Below are positions 18,218-25,793 of a stretch of DNA of 64,000 bases, in pieces. Source of the DNA: a virus; the IMG/VR virus record IMGVR_UViG_3300007512_002515, positions 62,001 through 126,000 of that record; one strand, written 5' to 3'. The position numbers were made by a program, and so were the translations under genes. Under the pieces are notes generated by a model that was not told the DNA's origin, did no database searches, and saw only the letters and a program-made list of their open reading frames with translations. How positions within the stretch are numbered: position 1 is the stretch's first letter; the number at the start of each line of letters is the position of its first letter.

Positions 18218-20206
18218 ATGGCAAATAAGGGAAACATATTTCAGAGGCTAACAAGTCTTTTTAGGGCCGGCCCAGTTGTTAAGCGTAAGGTTCGGATGCA
18301 AACGCCCGGCGCTTCCTCCTCTGCTGCCCAGCTTTTTAAGCGGGCTCACAATGACGTCTATAATACGACATTAAGTGCGTATGGTTCCTTCGACCGGATG
18401 TCTCGGTACTCTGATTTTGCAGAGATGGAAGCTACACCAGAAATTGCTTCTGCTCTTGATATCTATTCTGAAGAAACGACTAGTCCTGATGAACACGGAC
18501 GCGCGCTCCATATTTTTTGTGAAAATGATATTCAAAAAGAGCTTTTAGAAACGCTTTTTTATGATACTCTAAATGTTGAGTTTAACCTTGTAATGTGGGT
18601 ACGAAATCTTTGCAAATATGGCGATTTTTTCCTGTTCAACGATATCGATCCTGAGTTTGGTGTTGTTAACGCTTTCCCAATTCCTATTTCGGAAATGGAG
18701 AGAGAAGAAGGTTTTGATCCAGAAAATCCCGGTGCAGTAAGATTCCGGTGGCTCACACAGGGAAACAGTGTATTAGAGAACTGGCAAATAACACACTTTC
18801 GCTTGCTGGGGAATGATGCATTTTTGCCTTATGGGTCCTCTGTTCTAGAATCGGCTAGAAGAATTTGGCGACAGCTTATCCTTATTGAGGATGCAATGCT
18901 AGTTTATCGAGTAATTCGTGCTCCTGAACGACGAGTATTTTATATTGATGTTGGTAACGTTCCACCGGAAGATGTTCCAAATTATTTAGAGCAAGCAACT
19001 AGCACATTAAAAAGAGCTCCAGTTATTGATAAAGACAATGGAAAAGTTGACTTGCGTTATAACCCTCTTTCGGTAGACGAAGACTACTTTATTCCTGTAC
19101 GTGGTGGGGACAGTGGTACAAAGATCGACACCCTCGCCGGGGGCCAGAATACAGCAGCAATCGAAGATGTTGAATATATTCAGAAAAAATTATTTGCTGC
19201 GTTAAAAATTCCTCGAGCATATCTTGGTTATGATGAAGACGTCGGAGCGAAAGCGACACTCGCACAAGAAGACATCCGGTTTAGCAGAACAATTCAGCGA
19301 ATTCAGAAAACAGTAATCGCCGAATTAAACAAAGTCGCTATGATCCACCTCTTTGTGCATGGATACGAGGGTGAAGACTTAATTGACTTTGAGCTTAAAC
19401 TTTCCAATCCATCTTCTGTGGCTCAATTGCAAAAACTTGAATTAATATCAACCCGTTTTGATATTGCTGGCAAGGTTCCCGAGGGAATGCTTGATAGACG
19501 GTGGGTTCAGAAAAATGTTCTTGGTCTAACAGACAAGGTTATCGATGAAATTAATGAAGGTAGAAAAGAAGATAAGGTCCTCGATGCAGATGTCGAAGCC
19601 GCCGCCGCAGGTGGCGAAGGCGGTGACATGGGTGGTGGCGACATGGGTGGAGGAGATATGGGCGGTGGTGAAGAAGCCGGTGGTCTGTTCGCAGCAGATG
19701 AGCCACACGGTCCACTCTTAACAGCCCTACCCGGTGATGGGAACAAGCAAGCCGAAGAAGAAGAAGAAGAAGATGATGATATTGATATAAGCGCTCTTTC
19801 GATTGATGATCCAGATGCTCCCTTGAAAGCCCAGTCATCAGTTAAGAGAGTTTTCGGGAAGCCAACTCCCGGAACTAAAGCAAAGAGAGGGCCACTAACG
19901 ACTCAAATGCCAGACTTTAAGAAGATGGTAACCCATTCCCGACCACAGGACTCTTTAAGAAAACCATACGGTGAAGATTATCTTCGACCTGCATTCGAGG
20001 GCATAGAATGGGATGAGCGAGATACTTACGATAGTATGTCAAGATCTACTAGACCAATGATGACACCAGAGATGAGGAGCGCAATGCAATCGCTCTCCTC
20101 GATTTTAACTCCTGAAGGTGGCGTGCTGTTGTCAGAAGCAGCCGAAAATGAGGAAGAAATATTCGACCTCGATGAATACGATACCGGAGACATAGATGAA
20201 AGTTAA
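18218..20206 (+). CDS. Portal vertex protein (gp20-like)
   Basis: The dodecameric portal forms the DNA entry ring of the head. The 662-residue protein (T4 gp20 has 524) contains the T4-portal block near residues 285-375: EDYFIPVRGGDSGTKIDTL, then QNTAAIEDVEYIQKKLFAAL and KIPRAYLGYD, with conserved basic/aromatic pattern after it. The extra length is a C-terminal tail of about 170 residues with a Gly/Asp/Met repeat (three GGDM units) and a run of Glu/Asp at about 509-518, then a basic stretch; the tail is probably flexible. The start after GGAAGG is well supported. Its end overlaps the next gene by 11 bases. Confidence 0.92.
   Translation: MANKGNIFQRLTSLFRAGPVVKRKVRMQTPGASSSAAQLFKRAHNDVYNTTLSAYGSFDRMSRYSDFAEMEATPEIASALDIYSEETTSPDEHGRALHIFCENDIQKELLETLFYDTLNVEFNLVMWVRNLCKYGDFFLFNDIDPEFGVVNAFPIPISEMEREEGFDPENPGAVRFRWLTQGNSVLENWQITHFRLLGNDAFLPYGSSVLESARRIWRQLILIEDAMLVYRVIRAPERRVFYIDVGNVPPEDVPNYLEQATSTLKRAPVIDKDNGKVDLRYNPLSVDEDYFIPVRGGDSGTKIDTLAGGQNTAAIEDVEYIQKKLFAALKIPRAYLGYDEDVGAKATLAQEDIRFSRTIQRIQKTVIAELNKVAMIHLFVHGYEGEDLIDFELKLSNPSSVAQLQKLELISTRFDIAGKVPEGMLDRRWVQKNVLGLTDKVIDEINEGRKEDKVLDADVEAAAAGGEGGDMGGGDMGGGDMGGGEEAGGLFAADEPHGPLLTALPGDGNKQAEEEEEEDDDIDISALSIDDPDAPLKAQSSVKRVFGKPTPGTKAKRGPLTTQMPDFKKMVTHSRPQDSLRKPYGEDYLRPAFEGIEWDERDTYDSMSRSTRPMMTPEMRSAMQSLSSILTPEGGVLLSEAAENEEEIFDLDEYDTGDIDES
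19619..19669 (+). repeat. Short tandem repeat encoding GGDMG units in the portal tail
   Basis: Three imperfect 15-base units encode GGDMG GGDMG GGDMG and a final GG, at the start of the low-complexity portal extension. The codons differ between units (ggtggtggcgacatg versus ggtggaggagatatg), so the protein pattern rather than the DNA is conserved. Confidence 0.85.
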
Positions 20207-21050
20207 GCACAATAAGAAAAGGAATGTCGGCATTCTTTTTTCGCAATTATCAGAATATATTTCGAGCGCCCTCGTTGAGGGGCGTGAAAAAGATGCCCAC
20301 ATCGCGCTTGGAATTCTTAAGAAGCACTTTGCAAAAGGGTCGCAGCTGCACAGGGAGTTTCGCCTTTTTCGAGCGCTGGTTACCACATCAGTCCCAAGTT
20401 CTTCACTGGCTGTATCTATAATAAGTGAAGCACGAAATGCTTCTAGAAATATGGACGTCTCAAAATTAAGGCAAGAAAAATCTGCCCTAATCAAAGACAT
20501 CAATTATAAGATTGCCGAGGAGGGCTTCTACACAAGACGTGTTATTGAATATAAGGCTTTTGCAACTGTCCAGACATTATTAAATAATTGGCGTCGCAAA
20601 GAATCCGATATTGATGTTACCACGAAGTTTGAAGCATCTCTCCATGAGCATCTCTTAAGAGAAAAAGCGGTAGTAAACTTAAGCTCTATGTCTACACCCG
20701 ACGTTAATCGTTTGACGGTACAGATAATGCAGGAAAAACTTCAAGAAAAATTCGGACAGATCTTAAATGAACAGCAAAATCTTTTATTAAAGCAATACGT
20801 GTTTTCAATGCAGTCAAATTCAAAAGACCACTTATTGGCTTCGATGCAGAGAATAAAAGAAGAAACACGCAAATCATTAAACACCTTTGAGAATAAATGC
20901 TCAAATATAGTACTAAAAGAACAGCTGGCGGGGGTTCAACAAAAAATTGATATACTTCCCTCAGACAGAGTAGATGACTCTATCATATCACAATACTTAA
21001 CTCTAATGAAGCTCGTGGAAGAGCTTGTTCCTGGAGACAAAAATGGCTGA
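20196..21050 (+). CDS. Putative prohead core protein
   Basis: The 284-residue product is highly charged and helical, with no enzymatic motif, and lies between portal and protease. In T4 this interval holds the small core proteins gp67 and gp68, so a prohead-core role is a positional inference. Its ATG lies inside the portal end, and its own end overlaps the protease start. The segment FYTRRVIEYKAFATVQTLLN followed by NWRRKE, and the basic/hydrophobic heptads after residue 150, suggest coiled coils. LxE sites (LSE, LVE near the N-terminus) could be targets of the gp21-type protease, which normally degrades core proteins. Confidence 0.6.
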   Translation: MKVKHNKKRNVGILFSQLSEYISSALVEGREKDAHIALGILKKHFAKGSQLHREFRLFRALVTTSVPSSSLAVSIISEARNASRNMDVSKLRQEKSALIKDINYKIAEEGFYTRRVIEYKAFATVQTLLNNWRRKESDIDVTTKFEASLHEHLLREKAVVNLSSMSTPDVNRLTVQIMQEKLQEKFGQILNEQQNLLLKQYVFSMQSNSKDHLLASMQRIKEETRKSLNTFENKCSNIVLKEQLAGVQQKIDILPSDRVDDSIISQYLTLMKLVEELVPGDKNG

Positions 21051-21660
21051 TTTAAAGCTTTTGACAGAATGGGCCCCATTTGAGTATACGAAAGAGCTTG
21101 TAGAGCAATCGAAGCTGGAAAATGATGGTAAGATAGTAATGAAGGGTGTTTTACAAAAGTCGGATACGTTAAACCAAAATGGTCGTATCTATCCTCGAGC
21201 TATTTTAGATCGAGAGGTAAGAAATTATCAAAAATTTATTCAGGAGAACCGAGCGCTTGGGGAGTGCGACCACCCTGAAAGCTCGGTTGTTGAATTAAAA
21301 AATGCATCTCACATCGTAAGAGAAGCGTACATGGATGGAGACATATGCTATGGTCTTGTAGAGCTCTTAGACACCCCCGCTGGTAGAATACTACAGAGTC
21401 TTGTAGAAGCAGGGGTCACATTGGGCATCTCCAGTCGCGGTGTTGGTTCGACAAAAAGAAACGGTGACACCGACGTTGTACAAGATGATTTTCAATTGAT
21501 TTGTTGGGATTTCGTTTCAGAGCCTTCTACTCCAGGAGCATTTATGATGCGTGAGGGCCGGGTTGTGAATCAGAGCGAATTGAGTTCGGTATTTAACAAA
21601 TCTGACAGAATCCACAGAATATTCAATGAAATACTAGAGTGGGGAGAAGATAATGAGTAG
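21043..21660 (+). CDS. Prohead core protease (gp21-like, family S77)
   Basis: I choose ATG 21043, eight bases after GGAG, over the in-frame TTG at 21025; this gives 205 residues, near T4 gp21 (212). The family motifs are present: NGRIYPRAI near 46, catalytic His77 in ECDHPESS, and the nucleophile Ser130/131 in LGISSRGVGS. The protease matures the prohead by cutting scaffold, capsid and internal proteins after LxE or IxE. Such sites occur in the capsid N-terminal region and in several small proteins of this window. The gene overlaps both neighbours, fitting coordinated production of portal, core, protease and head-region proteins. Confidence 0.9.
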   Translation: MADLKLLTEWAPFEYTKELVEQSKLENDGKIVMKGVLQKSDTLNQNGRIYPRAILDREVRNYQKFIQENRALGECDHPESSVVELKNASHIVREAYMDGDICYGLVELLDTPAGRILQSLVEAGVTLGISSRGVGSTKRNGDTDVVQDDFQLICWDFVSEPSTPGAFMMREGRVVNQSELSSVFNKSDRIHRIFNEILEWGEDNE

Positions 21661-22183
21661 TCGATGGAACAATCCGGGCCCAGGGTTTGCTGGTGCGTAT
21701 CAAGTAAGCGGTATTCCCTATGTCACATCATCAAATCATGGTGAATTAAGCGCCACGTCCGCAAACGTAGTTCAGATTAGTTTCCCCCGTGTTACTCGCT
21801 GGTTTGAGATCGCTTGTAGCGGATCCACGGATGCTAATTCTCATTTACGCTTGGGTTTTTCAGAAAATGGTGTTAAGGGTGTCGGTGCCGTTACAAGTTC
21901 GGTATACACTGGTGTGATTAATGAGTTTGGTACCGAAGTTTGGGATACCACGTCCCCACGTCCGACAGCTGCGCAATTGGAAAATACACATAAGAATTTT
22001 TTCGTCGTTGGTGCGTCGACTGGCGTCGGTGCTACTTCTCGATTTGAAATGGCATGCACTGATTTATTTTTAAGGGCAGACGGCGCCGGAGACACTGGGT
22101 TTACAATTATTGCTGGGCTGACATCTATTGCGAGAACAACACTTAATCTTACAGGCTCTACTGGCTTCCACGGAGTTGGATAA
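21653..22183 (+). CDS. Head-region structural protein, function unknown
   Basis: The 176-residue protein is beta-rich with many Gly, Ser and Thr and starts SSRWNNPGPGFAGAYQVSGI, a style shared by small virion proteins of marine phages located between protease and scaffold genes. Its start overlaps the protease stop and its TAA overlaps the following ATG. The composition and compact predicted sandwich suggest an exposed decoration or vertex protein, but no motif proves it. One conserved-looking block is the VTRWFEIACSG...HLRLGFSE pattern. Confidence 0.55.
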   Translation: MSSRWNNPGPGFAGAYQVSGIPYVTSSNHGELSATSANVVQISFPRVTRWFEIACSGSTDANSHLRLGFSENGVKGVGAVTSSVYTGVINEFGTEVWDTTSPRPTAAQLENTHKNFFVVGASTGVGATSRFEMACTDLFLRADGAGDTGFTIIAGLTSIARTTLNLTGSTGFHGVG

Positions 22184-22629
22184 TGGCGAAGGTAACTAGA
22201 GACCACTTGAAGGCTCTTGTAAAAGAATGCTTATTTGAAATTTTGCTAGATGCTAGTGACACAAACGAGGTGATACAAGAAAGTAATACTTCGAAGCTTG
22301 TGGGTAGGTCCCGAAAGCTTTCCAGGAAACCGAAGGCAAGATCTCTTCATCCATCATTAGACAATACGAGTTATGGAAAAAAGCAGCCTGAAAAGCCAGC
22401 GCCCCGCGTAAATACCCAAGCAATAACCAGTGATCCTATAATGTCTGCAATCTTCGAAGACACAGCGGCAACAACGCTGCAAGAGCAGGCCGCAGCAGAG
22501 CGTGGAAGGCCAATTGCTGGCGGCGATGCAGCTGCATTGATGGCTTCAAACAATGACCCCACCGACCTATTCGGTGAATCATCGCAGAATTGGGCAGCAC
22601 TAGCTTTTAGTGATTCACCCAAAAAATGA
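22183..22629 (+). CDS. Small head-region protein with N-terminal amphipathic tag
   Basis: This 148-residue protein starts with a short helix, LKALVKECLFEILLDA, that carries an LxE site (LFE), followed by a basic Ser/Arg/Lys linker and a C-terminal block DPIMSAIFEDTAATTLQEQ. The last block resembles one I associate with small proteins near the capsid gene of marine T4-like phages. It overlaps the upstream stop by one base and has GGAG for ribosome binding. Internal head protein or capsid accessory is the likely role, based on neighbours and the tag; no biochemical function can be read from it. Confidence 0.55.
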   Translation: MAKVTRDHLKALVKECLFEILLDASDTNEVIQESNTSKLVGRSRKLSRKPKARSLHPSLDNTSYGKKQPEKPAPRVNTQAITSDPIMSAIFEDTAATTLQEQAAAERGRPIAGGDAAALMASNNDPTDLFGESSQNWAALAFSDSPKK

Positions 22630-22677
22630 TAACAAACTACTCGAGCGAAATAAGTAATATTATTCCGGAGGATTGAA

Positions 22678-22953
22678 ATGGCAAAGTCCAAGAAACTTAC
22701 ACCCGCACTTCTTAGAAAGTTAGTGCTTCAAGAAAAAAGAAGAATTAGAGAAACTCTAGAGTCTGGCACTTTAGGAGATGTTGATAAAGTGAAGGCTGAT
22801 GAAGTTGAAGCTGATGAATATGCTAACTCTCTCGAGAAAGATATTGATTGGATGAAGGCTCTTAAAATTCACGAACGACGATTAAAGATCAAATTAAAGA
22901 AGATCCAGGAAAACCGCGCGAAGCTACGTAGAAGAATCACTAAAAAACTTTAA
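22678..22953 (+). CDS. Small highly charged helical protein
   Basis: The 91-residue product is almost entirely helix-forming and charged (Lys, Arg, Glu), beginning with LLRKLVLQEKRRIRETLESG and ending in a basic coil (RAKLRRRITKKL). The start follows a very strong GGAGG site. LQE and IRE sites in the first 30 residues match the gp21-type cleavage consensus. In context it is likely a prohead-core or internal head protein. A partial match to the late-promoter-like motif (TAATATTATT, 22655-22664) lies upstream, too weak to list separately. Confidence 0.55.
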   Translation: MAKSKKLTPALLRKLVLQEKRRIRETLESGTLGDVDKVKADEVEADEYANSLEKDIDWMKALKIHERRLKIKLKKIQENRAKLRRRITKKL

Positions 22954-22965
22954 AGGAACAAGAAC

Positions 22966-23448
22966 ATGCCCACACACAAACAAGGAATGGTAGAATCAGT
23001 TGTAACCACCAATGGGTCGGGGACTTCTGGAACTGAGACGATCAAGGCTAGCTTTCCCGCTTCGCCCATATATCTTGGTGAAATGACGGATACCACCGTC
23101 AAAGAGCAAGCTCAAGAGCTTTTACTCGACGGCGTTGTAAATGACGGCGGACATACATTTGGTGAATTTGATCGTGATTATGTCAATGCGCCCAACTACG
23201 GAGACGTTGAGGTTGGCGGCGGTGGTCTACCAGGCTCGCCATGGACACCAAACCCTGTATCACCTGGACCTGGAAGTATGAATCCAACCGATCAAGCGGA
23301 TCCGCCTGATGGCTGGGGTCAAACTCCAAATGCCCAGTGGGGTGGTGGTGTTGGTTCTCAACTTGAGCCTTCCGAGGCGTCAGCAGCACAATCGGCTACA
23401 AAGTTAGGTGATTATTCCCTAGGGAAAGCATCTGGCGACGCGGCATAA
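22966..23448 (+). CDS. Gly/Pro-rich head-region protein, function unknown
   Basis: The 160-residue protein follows the preceding gene after 12 bases with AAAGGAA as ribosome site. The N-terminal half is an ordinary acidic sequence (MTDTTVKEQAQELLLDGVVN); residues about 80-130 are rich in Gly and Pro (VEVGGGGLPGSPWTPNPVSP), suggesting an extended linker. No known motif is visible. Its place between protease and scaffold argues for a virion or prohead role. Confidence 0.5.
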   Translation: MPTHKQGMVESVVTTNGSGTSGTETIKASFPASPIYLGEMTDTTVKEQAQELLLDGVVNDGGHTFGEFDRDYVNAPNYGDVEVGGGGLPGSPWTPNPVSPGPGSMNPTDQADPPDGWGQTPNAQWGGGVGSQLEPSEASAAQSATKLGDYSLGKASGDAA

Positions 23449-23454
23449 ATTATA

Positions 23455-24033
23455 ATGAATGGATCAGATCTTCCTGTAAGTATTGGTCGCCGCTCTGGAC
23501 GGAGCTACGATACGAACAAAGGGTTCGGCTACGGAAGAACGTCTGACCGTTTTCATAAGCCCCGAATGAAGGGCGGAAATTTTCCATATTCTGCGCCAGT
23601 TGAAACCGACGAGCCATTAACGGATGAAGATGAAGAGATTGCAAAGAAAGTCGTTAACAAAATGCGTGGTGGAGCAGACCATAGAGATCACCTTTCCAGT
23701 CGCGCAGCAGATCACTTCACCTTTCAAGGCGGGAATATGCGGGTTGGCATAGCGAATGAAGCCACTGCCGGAACCGGAATGGTACCTTTCCCGCGCATGT
23801 ATAAAAGAAATAGGATACAAGTTGGTGGCGGGGTTAATAGTCCAATGGCGTTCACTCCGGGTAGCGCACTACAAACCGGAACAGAGCGAGGATGGGCTCA
23901 CGCACCAATTCCACCGGCGAATGCCAATGATGAGATAACGTTTTCAGAGCTTGAGACTGGTGAAGACCCGTCAATTCTTAAATTAAGAAAGGTAATTAGC
24001 AGTATCTTGAAGCAAGAAAAGGAAAATGAATAG
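23455..24033 (+). CDS. Head-region protein with C-terminal amphipathic helix
   Basis: The 192-residue product begins six bases after the previous stop without an evident ribosome site. It is Gly/Arg-rich at the N-terminus and contains HLSSRAADHFTFQGGNMRVG near residue 75. It ends with a short basic helix, LKLRKVISSILKQEKENE, similar to the N-terminal tags of other small proteins here, which suggests a shared docking partner. I cannot assign a function; a minor capsid or internal protein is likely from its neighbours. Confidence 0.5.
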   Translation: MNGSDLPVSIGRRSGRSYDTNKGFGYGRTSDRFHKPRMKGGNFPYSAPVETDEPLTDEDEEIAKKVVNKMRGGADHRDHLSSRAADHFTFQGGNMRVGIANEATAGTGMVPFPRMYKRNRIQVGGGVNSPMAFTPGSALQTGTERGWAHAPIPPANANDEITFSELETGEDPSILKLRKVISSILKQEKENE

Positions 24034-24062
24034 CGAAGGGGAGTAATCTTCTTTTTTCATTG

Positions 24063-24072
24063 CATATTTAAA
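24063..24072 (+). promoter_or_regulatory. Candidate late promoter before the scaffold gene
   Basis: The sequence CATATTTAAA ends 22 bases before the scaffold ATG in a 61-base gap. It fits the YATANTTAAR motif seen at similar distance before other structural genes. It would drive scaffold and capsid, which need high expression. Confidence 0.45.
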
Positions 24073-24094
24073 ATGTGCGCTAAGGAATGATATA

Positions 24095-25765
24095 ATGTCA
24101 ACAAATCTTTACATGGAAGCGATTCAGGAGGCTCAAGAGCTCAAAGCTATGGCCGAACAGAGCGCAAAAAACAAGATTATTGAAGCACTCACACCCAAAA
24201 TTCAGGCGATGGTTGAAGCACAGCTTCTTTCTGAGCAGGTCGAAGATGTTGAAGTCGAAGAAGTAGACGGAGAAGACTGGGAAGCAATGGATGCCCCAGT
24301 TGATGACGTCGAGATCGTTGACATGTCAATGGATTCACTACTACCTGCTGAGGAATTAGCGGCTCCCGATGAACTGGTCGACGATGAAGATGCCGTCGAA
24401 GTAGATAATGAAGCTCAAGTGGTAGTAAATGCCCAGGGTGACGTTTCTGTAAACGTATCTGAAAATTCTTCTCTCTCACGAGAGAGCGTCAATGCCATGA
24501 ACAGGTTGCGACGCAACTCTAAGTCTTCCAAAGGAAGTAAGCTCACAGAAAGAAATGTGCGGCTTCGGAGGAAGGTTAGGAGAATGGACGCATTGTTGGA
24601 GGGCATTGAATATCGTCAATTGTCTTCGCAGCAACGTGCTGTAATTAAAAAGTCATATGCAAAACTTTTAAACGAAATGATCAAATTGCGTAAAGAATCA
24701 ATAGTTAGTTCTAATCGCAACGAGAAAAAGGTTCGTCTTGCAATTTTCGAAACATTAAAGGAGATGAAAACAATGACTGATCGACGAAGCCGCGCCATCT
24801 TCAACCGCCTTTTTGAAGCTGGTGTCGACGAATTAGATGAAATGGAAATCGTTCTTTCCGACGACGATCTTTTGGGTCTCGGAGTGGAAGAAGAAGTGCT
24901 CGAGGATGAGGAAGCCTTAGACCTGGATGCACTCGCCGCCGATGTGGAAGTATCATGGGCTGGCGCAGAGGAAGAAGCCGAAGGCGAAGCCCTTGAAGAT
25001 GAAGGGTTGGAGCTTGAGGATGAGGGCGAGGCCCTTGAAGATGAAGGTGAAGCTGAAGAGCTTGACCTTGGAGAGGTCTATGAGATCGATCCCCGTATGT
25101 TGAAGATGGAGCTTCGTAAGCTTCGTCAGAGACGTCGTCTTGCCGAACAGGAAGTTGGAAGAGCCGCTGCGGCCGATCCGGCACTTGCTCACGGTGGCGA
25201 TGACGAGGGTGATGTCATTCTTGATGTCAACGAAGATGACCTTATTAATGCTTTAGCTGATGAGCTTGGTGACCCTGGTGTTCCTACACCTGATGTTGGC
25301 CCCCGACCTTCTGCAGGTGATGCAATGCCTGAGTCCTACAAGCGTAGACTCCGTAGACGCCGTGTTGCTGAACAGCGCCGTCGTCAAGCATCTGCCGGCA
25401 GACGAACTCGTCGAAACCCCAAGACAGTTGCTGAGAACCGAGTTCTCAAGCGCAAGCTGTCTGAAATGAATCTTTTTAACGCAAAACTGCTTTACGTGAA
25501 TAAACTGATGCAAAATCGTAATGTAAGTTCTAAGCAGCAGCGTGCCATTGTCGAGGCTTTAGATAGTGCCAAGACTGTTAGAGAGGCCAAGCTTGTTTAT
25601 GACAGCTTGACTCGCTCACTCAAGAAGCGGTCCCTTTCTGAGGGATCAACCGGAAGAAGAGTCCTTGGATCTTCATCTAGACCTACTCGCCGAGGCAGTT
25701 CATCTGCTTCTGAGTCGGGACAGACTGATCGTTGGGCAGTTCTCGCCGGAATTAACAACAAGTAG
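24095..25765 (+). CDS. Prohead scaffold / capsid assembly protein (gp22-like)
   Basis: The 556-residue protein is extremely acidic in its first third and middle and highly basic elsewhere. Near residues 455-505 it has LFNAKLLYVNKLMQNRNVSS followed by KQQRAIVEALD and VREAKLVYDSL, the signature of the scaffold proteins of marine T4-like phages. A related block occurs at about 149-197 (LRRKVRRMDALLEG, then LSSQQRAVIKKSYAKL), so the module seems duplicated. An IQE site at residue about 11 fits the prohead protease. It lies just before the capsid gene, as T4 gene 22 does before 23, and would form the core that shapes the head. Confidence 0.78.
   Translation: MSTNLYMEAIQEAQELKAMAEQSAKNKIIEALTPKIQAMVEAQLLSEQVEDVEVEEVDGEDWEAMDAPVDDVEIVDMSMDSLLPAEELAAPDELVDDEDAVEVDNEAQVVVNAQGDVSVNVSENSSLSRESVNAMNRLRRNSKSSKGSKLTERNVRLRRKVRRMDALLEGIEYRQLSSQQRAVIKKSYAKLLNEMIKLRKESIVSSNRNEKKVRLAIFETLKEMKTMTDRRSRAIFNRLFEAGVDELDEMEIVLSDDDLLGLGVEEEVLEDEEALDLDALAADVEVSWAGAEEEAEGEALEDEGLELEDEGEALEDEGEAEELDLGEVYEIDPRMLKMELRKLRQRRRLAEQEVGRAAAADPALAHGGDDEGDVILDVNEDDLINALADELGDPGVPTPDVGPRPSAGDAMPESYKRRLRRRRVAEQRRRQASAGRRTRRNPKTVAENRVLKRKLSEMNLFNAKLLYVNKLMQNRNVSSKQQRAIVEALDSAKTVREAKLVYDSLTRSLKKRSLSEGSTGRRVLGSSSRPTRRGSSSASESGQTDRWAVLAGINNK
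24967..25077 (+). repeat. Acidic internal repeat in the scaffold
   Basis: The segment encodes repeats of the type ALEDEGE and LELEDEGE. Two near-identical 23-base stretches begin at 24983 and 25025 (ggcgargcccttgaagatg plus aagg), a period of 42 bases or 14 codons. The repeat is prone to length change by slippage. Confidence 0.75.
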
Positions 25766-25793
25766 ACGCTAATTTCTAAAGGAGAAAACAAAA

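Noticed and set aside
24091-24096. TATAAT with an upstream TG before the scaffold gene
   Set aside because: It overlaps the ATG of the gene, so a transcript from it would lack the start codon.
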